The position numbers were made by a program, and so were the translations under genes. Positions 51,101-63,059 of a DNA stretch of 64,000 nucleotides are shown piece after piece. The notes under the pieces are model-generated. The model was not told the origin of the DNA. It saw only the letters and a program-made list of their open reading frames with translations, and did no database searches. How positions within the stretch are numbered: the first letter of the stretch is position 1; the number at the start of each line of letters is the position of its first letter. The stretch comes from Quillaja saponaria (lineage: Eukaryota > Streptophyta > Magnoliopsida > Fabales > Quillajaceae), in NCBI GenBank assembly GCA_029379385.1, contig CM055612.1, positions 10,106,001 through 10,170,000 on the forward strand. Reading direction: 5' to 3'.

Positions 51101-51538
51101 TGTGACTTGCCGATTGAGTACAGCAAGGTAATATCAGGATCTCAGACTTGAAATTAAAGAATGAAAATTTGCAGTCACACTAGAATTGTGGGGTGTCTAA
51201 TTTCGAAAGATGTAAGTGTCTAGTTATTTGTCTGGATTGTGATGTGGTCGGAGCGAAGCTCCTTGTTATTTTTATGTTATTCTGGTGTAAAATCATAAGA
51301 CTATGTATTTGTATTTTGAGGCATGTTTTGTATTACAGGAAATCTCTGCCAAATTTTTTAGTAACTTGTTAATTATTACATGAAGTAAACTTTTACAGTG
51401 AACTTAGATTTTATAACAACTAGTTTTATTCTTTATTTGGTTTATGAGTAAAGTTTGTTATTTTGGTTTGAAGTCAGGGTTACGATGGATTGGTTACCCA
51501 ATTCTCCGGCCAATCATACCTCAGTGAAAGGTGTGACA
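48150..51538 (+). mobile_element. Probable long LTR or solo LTR of a Tekay-like chromovirus
   Basis: A 3-kb non-coding stretch, less AT-rich at both ends than in the middle. It ends CTCCGGCCAATC ... GGTGTGACA (TGTGACA at 51532-51538), the kind of 3' terminus seen in plant Tekay/Del LTRs. The GCCGTGTGATGCCCC segment near 48376 fits the 5' part of such LTRs. No primer-binding site, gag or pol follows, so it would be a solo LTR. The left border was not found. Assignment is by resemblance only. The open frames at 48358-48923 are not convincing genes. Confidence 0.4.
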
Positions 51539-51895
51539 CTCTACTTTTCTAATCAATAAATAAGGGAGTTGTATTTAAATGCTGACACAATTAAATAAAA
51601 CTAGTTTAAATATATTTCTAATTTTCCACAAATATAAAAAAGTAATTATTTGATAATTGAACTTCATTATCAAAAGATAATTTATAAAAATTTTATTCCA
51701 CAACCTTCAATTGAAATATAAATCAAAGTCAATGAATGAAGCTTACATTTGACCTTTTAATCTTGAATGAAATAAAAAATCAATAACTACTTTGACAAAC
51801 TAATTTCTTTTTACATTAACTCATAAAAAATATAAGCATGTCTTAAATAATAAAAAAAAAAACCAATAGCATAAGATAAAATAAAAGCAGTTAAG

Positions 51896-52078
51896 GGTTT
51901 TTTTTTTTTTTTAATTTCTCACAAGTATCCCCACACCCTATCCTAATCTCATTTGGGGTCGCAGCTACCCCTCCCCACAAGTGATTTCTCGTGGGCTCGA
52001 ATTTCTTACATTGCAAAAGCTCTTCAACCACTGAGATCAAACATGATTTATCACTTGAACCATGCCTTATAGGTAAGT
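51896..52078 (-). mobile_element. SINE copy 2 with poly-A tail and 7-bp target duplication
   Basis: Read on the minus strand it begins ATGGTTCAAGTGATAAATCA (box A-like head) and has AAATTCGAGCCC (box B-like). The body contains GGGTAGCTGCGACCCC and TGAGATTAGGATAGGG. It ends GATACTTGTGAGAAATTA plus a poly-A run (poly-T on the plus strand, about 51898-51912). AGTTAAG flanks it on both sides (51889-51895 and 52079-52085). Length about 183 bp. Structure and tail support a tRNA-derived SINE. This is the best-preserved of three copies. Confidence 0.75.
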
Positions 52079-52864
52079 AGTTAAGTAATTTAAATAAGCT
52101 ATTGAAATGAAAAATTAAAAATAAATTCAGCAATTGTGTTAAGCTCCCATTTCTCACAAATAAATAAAAATGTGTATTAAATATTATTACAGATAAACCT
52201 TTTAATTCCAAGATCCAATATCCCCAATAAAATAAAAAATAATTAGCAAAAGTAAATTTAACTATTGTGTTAGCAATATATATTTATATCTACCTATCTA
52301 CATTATATTAAAAGTCAGATCAGCTTATGATGTTCTCTAACTTTTTAATTTAATTACTATACTAAAAGAGAGGATAGTGTCATCCCAAATTTTGACACAT
52401 TTAACTAAAATTCAATCATTGATCATTTATTAGAAACTACTCATTATAAGAGAAAAAAAAATTGACAAGAAATAAAAAAAACTTATGTATTGTTAACTTC
52501 AATTAATCATTTATTTATTTTTTAAAAAATAAGCTTTTCTAAAACTTATCTCATTCTTTCCTTTTTATATAACAATTATAATATTTTTTTAATATTATTT
52601 CTTTAAAAGAAAAAAAGCCCTTAAACGTAAGCACGTGTGATAGAGCTAATATTCTCACAAACTAATTTTTTATTTCTTATAAATTTTGATGATTTTAAAA
52701 TAGAAACTAAATAATAAATTAATTTTCTTTGAAAATAAGTGTGAATCATTTATATGTAAATTACACATAGATCTTACTACGTTAACTATTTAAGTGATTA
52801 ACTATTTACACTTTACATATAAATCTTTCTATTAAAAAGTTCAAATCACCAATAAAAGAAAAAT
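52079..52864. other. AT-rich intergenic DNA
   Basis: No gene or repeat with recognisable ends was seen. Confidence 0.4.
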
Positions 52865-53138
52865 GGCAAATTACACTTATTCAACATTTGGTTTAGTATT
52901 TGTCCACTTTGCATAATGCCTACAGAAGATTTAAATAGTTACTTAAAAGGAACACGTGTCAGTCATCAAACCTCAGGTTTATGTGCCTACATGAGGTTCG
53001 ACATCTCTTGGTGCTTTAAACGGAAATGGATGGAAAAAATAACTTTTTAAACCGGTAGGCTAAGTGAGTATTTGAAAATCTCCACTAGGCAAAATGGACA
53101 AACATCAAACCACACGTGGGTTAAGTGTAATTTTTCCT
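52865..53138. mobile_element. MITE with ~50-bp imperfect TIRs
   Basis: The left end GGCAAATTACACTTATTC... and the right end, on the other strand, AGGAAAAATTACACTTAACC... align over about 50 bp, through GGTTT(A/G)(G/A)T(A/G)TTTGTCCA. The element is about 274 bp without coding potential. Long TIRs starting near AAATTACACTTA are typical of Mutator-like MITEs. Flanks are A-rich (TAAAAGAAAAAT and TAAGAAAAAAAAAT), so a 9-10 bp target duplication cannot be proven. Confidence 0.65.
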
Positions 53139-53812
53139 AAGAAAAAAAAAATTCTCACAAAATTTTATCTCAGTAATTTGATTTTTAAGACCCATTATTT
53201 AACTCAAAATAAATAAAATTCATAATTTTGTTAATTAGAAAAATGATATGTTGACACTTCAACGTAGTAATCCTCTTTCCTCCCCACATAAGTTAATATG
53301 TCATATATAAATATATTTTTTAAATACTATAGTTAATGAAATTAAAACAATATACCTATTAAATGAAATAAGAAATTAATAACTATTTCTACAAACTCAT
53401 TATTTGGATACACATTTATGGAATTTCAAAAGAAAAATAGAATAAAAAACACCAATAAACCAAAAAAAAATTAAAACAACTAAACAAAAAAAAATTGTGA
53501 TTTTATCTTTTAGCTTTACTATTGAAACTTAAAATTATCATTTATTTTTCAAACAATCGGATTACGGTAGAAAATATATTGGAATTGGATTCATTCAACA
53601 AAAAATAAATTAATCTATGTATCACTTTGAGTTCTTCTAGTTATAATTAATAACTTAAGAAATATCAAAAGCGGGGAGGAAGATACACATTTGCTCCGGT
53701 AAAAACTATCATGATGTCGTATAGGCTGTTTTCAAATAGAACAAAACAGGTAACACTTTGCGGTTTAGGATTGAATTTGGCTTGAGTATATGTTTTTCAT
53801 ATATAAAAATAA

Positions 53813-55090
53813 TAGAGTAAATTACACTCTACATCTTGAAATTTAGTGAAAACACACTAAAGTCTAAAAGTTGGGAAAAATAACATTCCCCTTCGTAAAC
53901 TAGATGGAAGACTAATGATGTTAGGTAATTATTATTATTTTTTATAAATTATGAAAATGGTTCAGTTTATCTTCAAATTACCAAAAATTCCTATCATATT
54001 TTTCGGATAACAATTAAGTCTTATTTTTCATTTTATCTTTTCAAATGAATTCTAAATATTCACTTTTTACTTATTGCCTTTTATTTTTTGTTTTATCATA
54101 GCAATACATTACGTCAGCTTCAATTCTTTTTAACTTTTAATAAAATATAGAAAAAAAATATTTTCATACCTATAAGTATGAATTATTAATTCAAATAATC
54201 ATAGAATTATTACTATTATTATTTTTATATTTTTCATGAAATTTGACCACTTGTAGAATATGTCATGACTTATTGATATTGTAAAATTATGACATGACTT
54301 ATTTAGTTCTTAATGATATGTATACATTTTTATTTTTAGTACAACAATTAACAAAATCTAAACAAGAAAATTACATAACAAAACATACTCCAACTGCATC
54401 TGCTAATAAAAGAATATTTCAAGAGAGAGTGGAGAAATATCCCACAAATTAAGTAACCCTAATTCTACATTGTGTTCAAGATATTAGTAAGGTAATATAC
54501 ACAAAACTAATAAATCTTAACTTTCAAATGTTTTCTTCTAAATAAGTTTTAAATATTAAATTGACACATTTTATACTATTTTCACAATTTTATAATTTTT
54601 TAGTTTATAATATTAATTAAAAAGACAAATAATAAAACATTAGTTAACATGAATTTAGAAAATAAATCAATGTAACATATAATCATTAATTAATGAATAA
54701 TACCTCTAAAATTATTAAGATGTTCACGTCTTTTTCTTTCATATTTTGCTCTAAAAGAATTACATAATAATTTCTTTATTTTATTAAAAAGAGTATATTA
54801 AAATTAAATATGAAGTTAATATAATATATTGCTATTAAGAAAATGAAAAGTATAAGAAAATATATATAATATATTGCCTTTAAGAAAATGAAAAGTAAGA
54901 CTTATTTGTCAAGAATAACGCATGTTTTTAAGTAGTTTTGAGATAAAATTGGAACATTTTTCATAATTTTTTCTAACTTATTAATACCGTTAATTTTTAT
55001 TCAATTCAAGGAAAAGAGTGTCATTTTATCAAATTTTGAATATGTCTTTTTGAGTAGATCTCAAGGATAAAAAAAATGTAATTTATTCTA
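53813..55090. mobile_element. Possible MULE-type non-autonomous element, ~1.3 kb
   Basis: The left end AGAGTAAATTACACTCTACA (from 53814) and the right end, on the other strand, AGAATAAATTACATTTTTTT (to about 55090) resemble each other over roughly 70 imperfect bases, including inner blocks (AAAATAACATTCCCCTT against AAAATGACACTCTT). The interior is AT-rich and non-coding. The AGAGTAAATTACA start is a common theme in plant Mutator-like MITEs. Confidence 0.45.
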
Positions 55091-55800
55091 AAAAATAATA
55101 TTAAAAGCATTAGTGTGAAAAACAAGATAGGACAGGCATCCAATTAAAAGATTTTGCACAATATATCTACCCGATTTAATCAAAAGAGTAAATATCAACT
55201 TGAATTAAAATTCAATTTAACAAAGTCATCCAATTTTAGTCAGGTTGGGTGGATTGGTTTTGGTCCGCCCACATTTTGCACTGCCCTTCTTTATTTTGTC
55301 TAGAACAAGTGACTAGTTTTCCAATTCCAATACAACTTTTGATTGTGGAAAAATGAATTTGATACTTTCCATTTTCTAATGCAATTCAGGACTTGTTATA
55401 TTTAAGTCCTTGACCTTTTAATGTTCACTTTCTTTGTAAAAATTAAATAAAGTTACTTCTACAAAAAATCCCTGCTCTGTTTTGCTCTGTTTAAGTTTAA
55501 GATCCCTCTTCTTCAAGCATATTCTATTGTAGTTCATTAATTAATTTGTAATTTTATAAATTGATGACATCAATCTTAGGTGAAAGCCTTGAATGAAATG
55601 CCAGAAAACAGGCTTAATGTTTCTTTCTGTAAAAAAAATTCTCTGGTACAAGCCTTCAAGTACAAATTATATCATGGCATATTTGAAATACTGCCACCAA
55701 TAAATATCCTCAAAAACATATGCAAACTCCAAAAGGTAAATAAATTAGAAAATCCAATTTCTGGAAATTAGAATTGGAAAACCCAAATATTGCTAAATCT
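55091..55800. other. AT-rich intergenic DNA
   Basis: No gene recognised; the open frame at 55580-55771 has no family features. Confidence 0.4.
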
Positions 55801-55992
55801 TCAAAAATTAAGAAGAAAATATGAGGAATCCGGTAAAGAAGGAGGAGTTGCAGTAGAAGCAAAACCAAAATCTCTGCTTCTGAGACCATGAGAATGTACT
55901 ACACGCCTCCGCCAGAGCCGCTCCGTCACCCGTGTCAGCAACGCTATGTAATATTCTCCAAACATCTCCGTCACAATCGCCACCATTATCAT
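55801..55992 (-). CDS. Small protein ORF (63 aa), possible plant-specific family
   Basis: Starts MIMVAIVTEMFGEYYIALLT, then an Arg-rich turn (ERLWRRRVV) and a loose tail ending YFLLNF. The MVAIVTE(x)nEEY-like opening with a hydrophobic helix resembles short plant proteins of unknown function that I recall beginning MV.VAIVTE; this is from memory and weak. Codons are GC-richer than the surroundings, unlike chance frames nearby. A (TA)n tract at 56040-56065 lies 50-75 bp upstream and could serve as TATA box. Single exon. No signal peptide is evident; the helix could be a membrane anchor. Confidence 0.4.
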   Translation of the reverse strand: MIMVAIVTEMFGEYYIALLTRVTERLWRRRVVHSHGLRSRDFGFASTATPPSLPDSSYFLLNF

Positions 55993-57158
55993 GTTGTCAA
56001 ATGAAGAAACTTGAAAACCTTCACAGGTTAAACAATTAGTTATATATATATATATATATATATATAAGTAGTTATAATGTGTGGACCTAACAAATTTTGT
56101 GATAAAGGGTACTTGTCAAATATCACATAGGAATTTCATGTACGATTAGGTATATAGATAGTGATCACATCAAACTTTGAACAAGAAAGCTGGTTACGAT
56201 TAGGCATGTAGATGGAGTGGAATTGAGTGTTATTGTTTTAAGTAGCGTGTTCAAATTTGTGTGTTAAAAATGAAAATAGTTATACGTTTCTCATAAGAAA
56301 GTCATGATTTGAAATTTAATTTCAAAGTGGAATCAGGTTTACTTTGACATTTTGTGTTATATAATGTGATTAAGACTTTGTTTGGTCACATATTACAACT
56401 TTTTGAGAAAAAGTTAAAAGGATATGAAAGTGGCTTGAAAGTTGTGCATTCTTGTGAATGCTTTTGGCATTAACAGAGTGGGGGCTATCTAACTACTTTC
56501 ATTGAGAATTGAGGCAAGAAAATGGCATGTGATCTGCATTGGGAATGTTTTTGGAGACTTTTTTAAGTTTGTCATATTGACTATTAATTGTGGTAGAGAA
56601 GACTGGATGTGATTGTCGGATTAAGAATTATGATAAGCATAAGCTTCTAATTTATATTATGCTGGGTTTGGGGATGAGTTGGATTTTTTGTCAACAAAAT
56701 GAAAGGCCCAAATTCACATGGTTTAATGACAAGACAATCACCTGTCCTTATGGCGTAAGCTGAAGGGTTAACCTACTACATGATGGGCCTAATATATTCA
56801 TACATATGGCCTACTAATTAATAATTTGAGAGGCCGAATGGAATGAACTATCTCAATGTTAGGTAGAGTGAAAATTCGAATCAAGCAGGACAATAAAAGT
56901 TCATTATTGTGGGAAAAAATTCGGGTGTAGTAACTTAGATGGAATATATTGAACTCAAAACTGTATGTACGATCAGTGTAAGGAAATGACGTTAACAACT
57001 TATTGTCTTTTGGAATTGAGGAGAACGGAGGGAGAAGAACGAGGAGTTCACATAAACAAATAATCGATCATATGATGAGGAATAAAATTTTCTATTTTTT
57101 ATTTTTAACGAAAATTTTCACTCATTCTCTCTTACATCCACTCACTTCTTCCTAAAAA
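55993..57158. other. Intergenic DNA
   Basis: Contains the (TA)n tract at 56040-56065. The rest is AT-rich without recognised genes or transposon ends. Confidence 0.4.
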
Positions 57159-57356
57159 TTAGAAAGAGTTTGATCTGGCGAAGAGCTTCTTCCATGCTTT
57201 CAGACTTAGAGATCGAACTAAACAAAAAGAAGGATTGGAATGGTAGTCCTTTTGAGGAAGAGATGGTGGATTAGAGTGAGAGTCTTCCATTACAACATTA
57301 TCTTCTGGGTTCCAAAATCGTGCATCTTTTCTCTTACTCCTAACAGTATTTAACAC
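57159..57356 (-). CDS. Possible 3' exon of an unrecognised small gene
   Basis: A 65-codon open frame with RSKRKDARFWNPEDNVV, two HSNP repeats (DSHSNPPS and DYHSNPSF) and a basic end LKAWKKLFARSNSF. The composition looks protein-like, and CTGTTAG just inside its start could be a splice acceptor; an upstream candidate exon (about 57520-57660) ends LVSSLKG-like before a GTAAAT donor. No family recognised. It could equally be a chance frame. Confidence 0.2.
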   Translation of the reverse strand: MLNTVRSKRKDARFWNPEDNVVMEDSHSNPPSLPQKDYHSNPSFCLVRSLSLKAWKKLFARSNSF

Positions 57357-59725
57357 ATGTACTTGTTACAAATTCCCCATACAGTCACCTTTTGTTGACT
57401 ATGATCCACATTCACTGAGTATATACCTGCTCAGTAATATAAAATTAATTAATGAAATTGAAGAATATATATGGCATGACACGGTAAAAATAGATGAGAC
57501 TTTCTGAAATAGTAAATTTAATATTTACCTTTGAGACTAGATAAAGTTTTCTTCACTTTCTTCTCAACCAAAAGAATACATAGGCACCATCATCTCTACA
57601 TATTGTGCCTCCACATTCGTCTTTTATGCTGGAACGTTTGCATGTTCGCCATTCCCATCAACCTATCAAATTTCGATATGCTGAATATGATTGCGAAAAA
57701 TCGATCAAATCTCTTGTTAATTTCTTGTTGATATCAATTAGCAAGCTAGCTAAGCTAGTTGCTGATCAGTACCTTGTTCCAACCTTATATATATATAGGA
57801 AATATAGGTTTAACTTAGCCAATAATCCAGAAGATTCTTTGGAAAAATGAAACCATATATATCTATAGACTATAGGAATGGTCTCTATTTTCTCAGTACA
57901 CTTTATCTTCCTTTAATTTTTTTCTCTTGTTTATTAATGTTGTCTATTGTATGTAACTACCTTTACTATTTCATGATGAAAGGATGGAATTAGTTTAAGA
58001 GGATGAGGTTTCGATGTAAAAGATATATACTCGATTAAAGGAAATCTTTATTTTGGATTGGATATGGATTTAATTTGTGACATGGATGAGTGCAAAGCTG
58101 TGTCAACAACTGCATATGTTGGTTAACCAAAAGTTCATGCATGCATCAGTACTGTATCCTCCTTTTTATGGGAATTGAACCCAGTTTTGGAGTTTGGCTT
58201 CAGGCCATGTGGTTTGTTTTCCGTAGGGAATAAGTTACTTAATTGGTTTTCTGAACTTGAACTTGGGAAAATTAAACTAAGATTAATTAATAAATAAATT
58301 ACAACTTTAATTATAAAACATCACTAATTCTTTGTCATGCATTAATTTTTTTTATAAGTACATTCAAATAAAGTTTTTATTAATTACTCAGAAAGTACAT
58401 CACGGCATCATCATGATCACTTTATGCACTCATTATCGATGATAATGCCATGCATATGCATGAATAATGAATTCTTTGTATTATTATAGAGACAAATTCG
58501 ATGATTACTAACTTTTTCTTTTTGTTGATAAATAAAAGAAGAATTCTTCAAGTTCGAACTTGAAATTAAAAGAAAGAAATAAGTTAAAATTTGAGTAACA
58601 TATCCACTTTACTAACAGCTTACAATGGAAATATTAGTTATTAATCATTTGAGCAACAACATGTTAGTTTAGCCGTCAATATATTTTTCAAGAAGTATTC
58701 TATTAATGAGGTTGAGAGTCCAAATCTCCTTAACAGCCATTGAAGGGGTAAATTTACGTTCCCACTCATGATCGTGATTACTCGAAGAAATCTTTAGCTT
58801 CGACTCTGATATAGATACAGTATTCTTCCAAATATTTATTAAAAATTTATATAAAATTCCAAACAACATGCAATAATTCATGATAGAGTTAGTTTAGTGA
58901 TCAATCATTTTCAGATAACACAATATTCTGTGTATTACACTAGTATAAAAATATACACACATGCACACATCATCCCTATATTACATTAAGATTAAAAAAA
59001 AAGGAAAAAAGGTTAAGTCATAAGTGGGTGTCCCTAATTTCTTCTTAATTAGTACTTACCCTAAAATTGTTAGACAAGATCAATAGTCAAATAAAAGTTG
59101 TCCATATTACCATTTTAATTCATTATATACTTTCTCTTTCCAAAGAGTAATTAGTCAAGAAAAGTTGGCCCCATGCTAGCTTCATTATCTGGTAAAAGAA
59201 AGTTGGGTGCCCCTTTTCCAAAACTAACAAAGTTAATCTACCTTTTTCTTTTGGATAACATCATGATCACCATCTACGTTGTTTTAGCTTTAAATCCAGT
59301 TGCTGTTTCTTCTACTTAATTAATTTTTCCGTTCATGAATTGCAACACATAAACCTCACATTGTCTTTTAGTCGTGAGAATCCAAATTTTTGTGTGTAAG
59401 ACAAAGAGATAAAATTTAGAGACAGGTCTTTTCTGATGACTTATAATTCTTCATCATCACCGACCTTTGCCCGTTAGAGCTTGTTCAAATGGCTCAGATC
59501 GTCAGATCTCATATGCAATGAGGTCCCACTCACCATGTGAATTGTGAACCCACATCTCTAATAATTTCTTAGGACGGAATCTCATTTTTTATCAACCAGT
59601 TGCTATTATCCTGTTTGTTAAAAGGTATTTTCTTTCATATAATTGGCATTAAGACAATAAAAAAAAAAAAGTAAAGCTTTTGGATGCAAACTTTAGAGTC
59701 TAAAATTAAAAAATAAACCCAATAA
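57357..59725. other. AT-rich intergenic DNA
   Basis: No gene or bounded repeat recognised. Confidence 0.4.
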
Positions 59726-59898
59726 AATGTGGTTCAAGTGATAAGACATGTTTGAGTTTAGTGGTTGAGGGCCCTTTGCAATGTCAGGGATTTGAACCTA
59801 CAAAAAAAATATTTGTGGAGATGGACAACTACAAACGCTGAACTGAGATTAGACATACTCATGAGAAATTAAAAATAAAAAATAAAAAATAACTTCAT
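59726..59898 (+). mobile_element. SINE copy 3
   Basis: GTGGTTCAAGTGATAAGACA (box A-like), AGTGGTTGAGGG, GGGATTTGAACCT (box B-like), AAATATTTGTGGAGATGG, CTGAACTGAGATTAGACATA, CTCATGAGAAATTAAAAATA with an A-rich tail. It is collinear with the copies at 15700-15870 and 51896-52078. Confidence 0.7.
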
Positions 59899-60359
59899 TA
59901 ACTCTAGTTGCTAGAGAATAAAGACATAGAGATCTAGAAACCAACCAAACGAGTGAAAACTAAAACATTGAAAAGAGATGTTGTTGGCACTTCACACTTT
60001 TATACAAAAACTAGAAGAATACAGACACTAACACAAATTATGAGATCTTATTCAATTAAAAAATTTGTAAAGAAAAATGATGTGTAAAAAAACTCAAGAA
60101 GAGCAAGGATCCTTTGTCTAAAAAGATATTATAAGTTCTTTTAAATCTTAAACTGCTATATTATGAATTTATGTTATATCTTTTTCTTTTCTTTGATTAG
60201 TTTTAGCATTTGGAACAATGTTATTAAAATATGAAAGATATGAAGAAGATTACATGAAAAAATCTTTTCGACATAGGGAAATAGGCAAATGGTTTATAAA
60301 TAATATTCTCTAATAAATATTAAATTTTATTTCCACCCTTAATTATTGGGAAGCTTATT

Positions 60360-62411
60360 GTAAATTAAAATGGCTAATGACATGTAAAAGCCATCCGACC
60401 ACAACTGCTCATGATCAATCGCTTAGAGTTTGAAGGCTCTAATACCATATATATAGAAATTTAAGATTGATCAGAAACAAACAAGACAAGTGAAAATAAT
60501 GAGAAACAAATAAGATACATGTGGTTTGACTGTCGACTTAGACTATAAGAGGAGAGTAACAAGTCTATTCCATGGACAGATACTCACATCTCACTCACTC
60601 ACTTAGTACAATGGGTAAAGTATTTAATTTATAGGCACTCCAAGACAATAATAGGTTTTGGAATTAAGACATAATTATAGTTAATTGTACCTATAATTAT
60701 ATAAGTAATTGTTCTCTAGTTATATCTTAGTTCTATCAATTAAACTACTAAATACATGATTATTATAATTGTTATTGATTGATTACGTGATTGAGATATT
60801 ACATTTAATTTCAATAAATCAGAACTAATTATATCTTTAACACTTCTGATCAAGATGAATGCTCTTAGAAGAATATTTATCTTGGACCTTTAGATAATGA
60901 GTGCTCCTCATCGTTATTTTGTGTCTTCTCTTGAAATGATTACAAGCTGTCAATAGCTGCACATCACAGCATCATGAGAATGTCAGTTGATATACTCCAA
61001 AGGTTGCACAACAAGATACCATGAGAGTCTTTGGTAGTAAATTAAAATGCGTAATGGTATGTATAAGACATCCCACTGCAGTTGCTTAAATCAATTAATT
61101 GCTTGTTGGAGCTTTAAGGTTCTGATACCATATAACAATTTTAAAACAATCAGAAAAAAACAAGACAATGCAAGTGAAAATATTGAAAAATACACTAAAT
61201 ATGCTTGATTCAATTCTTGACTTAGTCCACAGGAGAAGAGTAACAAATCTATTTCATGGATAAACACTTACTCACTCATTCAATACAACTGAGGCTTTTT
61301 TTAAAATTGTATTCTTTTGAGTACAATATAAATAATATTTTAATAATTATTGTGTAAAAATAGAAAGAAACGATACAGAGTTTAAAATAATATTCTAATT
61401 TATTTTATTAAAAATCATTTAATATAATTGATAAGAAGATAATAAGTTAGTGGGAGAGAAATTATAGTGACTAGAAGAGAAAGTTTAGTTATTAGAAGAA
61501 TAAAATTAAAAATTAATATTTTCTTAAATTGATAATAATACTTTCAATTTGATATATATTATACTAGCTGCCTGCATGCACATACACATGTGTTCTATAT
61601 ATATTAGAGAGGTTACTATTTATTGTTTAGTAATTATCAGTTGATGGGAGAAACTTTATTAATTGAATTTATTTTTTAAATAATATAAGTAAGTGTACAT
61701 TATATAGTAGGATATCATAAGAGATCTCTCACTTTTATAATAATATAGATGGTAGGAGATCATAATTTAGAGTAGTATTGGCCGAAGAGCTAGCCTCTAA
61801 TTGTCTCTAATTTATATTCATTACAAGATAATCAGAGGCAGAGATATACGTACGTGGTTTAACCATAATGTTTTCATGGATAACAAACACCTGGCTCAAC
61901 TCACTCAATTGATAATCTTAAGAGATGGTTGTAAAATAAGATTGGAATAATACACGAATCACTTTAATTCAAACACTTATCTTTGTCTATATTCTTTAAT
62001 ATGCTCCCGCAAGACGATGAGTGCTTCTTGTCACTATTTTTGTGGCTACTCTTGAAATGAAAGTAAAAGCTGCAATGTGTCATCATGAAAAACATATTTT
62101 TATAGCAATTATAAATTTGCGGCGTCTTACTACACAAGTTTTGGTTTGGTGTCTTACTTATGGCACCATGAGAGAGTAAAATATGCAACTATAAATTTGC
62201 AATGGATCATTGTCTATGGGAGGAGAGACAATATTATTCTATAAACTCAACTCACTTCTATTTATAGACATCATTAGGTAATCATGAATTGTGAAATAAT
62301 TATAATAATAAATAAGCATGATAATCTTAATAGATGGTTATTGAATAAGATTGAAATAATTTACTAATATTTTAAATTTAAACACTTATCTTTATTTATA
62401 TTTCTTAACAC
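60360..62411 (-). mobile_element. Cluster of related LTR/primer-site fragments (minus orientation)
   Basis: GGCTCTAATACCATA (about 60437) and GGTTCTGATACCATA (about 61126) resemble the reverse complement of the Met-tRNA primer-binding site TGGTATCAGAGC. Each is followed by AATCAGAAA(C/A)AAACAAGACA, GTGAAAATA and GAGAGTAACAA(G/A)TCTATT(C/T)CATGGA. A third related block is at 61830-62180 (GATGAGTGCTTC, TACTCTTGAAATGA, matching 60898-60950). An approximately 80-bp direct repeat links 61918-61999 and 62329-62411. The arrangement suggests several short LTR retroelement (TRIM-like) pieces in tandem. No coding sequence. Confidence 0.55.
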
Positions 62412-63059
62412 TCAGAGAATACCAGAGATATACGAAAGGAGGCCATGCGCGTACTGATTCCTTGCTTTACCAATTCTCATTATGGATCTTTTCAGAAATC
62501 ATACCGCAATCTTTCTATTTAAAGTCTTCACAATGCTGCAAAAGCTTAATTGGATAAAAAGAGAAAGATTGCTGCCACCATCCTAAAGCAAAACAATCTT
62601 TCCCTCGTGAAGAAAACAAGCCAAACAGTGCCCAAAAACTATATTAAACTCTTTACCAAATAGTACGAGATTAAAAGTAATTCATCGAACAATTATTGGG
62701 AAATTATGTAACTCATAACCTCCATGAGTTTTTTATGATTACAAAAAAAAAAAATATTCATCTTTTAATGTTCTACATTAAAATATATATATATATATAT
62801 ACAAATCGTGCATAATTCATGTATAGGATATTTTCTTTAATTATTAATTATATACTGCATATAATGAATACAGAATGATTAATTTTATATTATTTTTAAT
62901 CAACCAAATGGATATTTGTTTTGATCCCGTCCATCTTAACCTTCCCTAATTCCCATAAAATTGGTACATAGGAACTACTATACAATATTGAACCTCCCTT
63001 GGCCTATATAACAATTATATATAAATTGATTGATTATTTTTTTTAATCAATTTTATTGA
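62412..63059. other. 3' flank of the HIPP gene
   Basis: AT-rich with an (AT)n run at about 62780-62800; no gene recognised. Confidence 0.4.
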
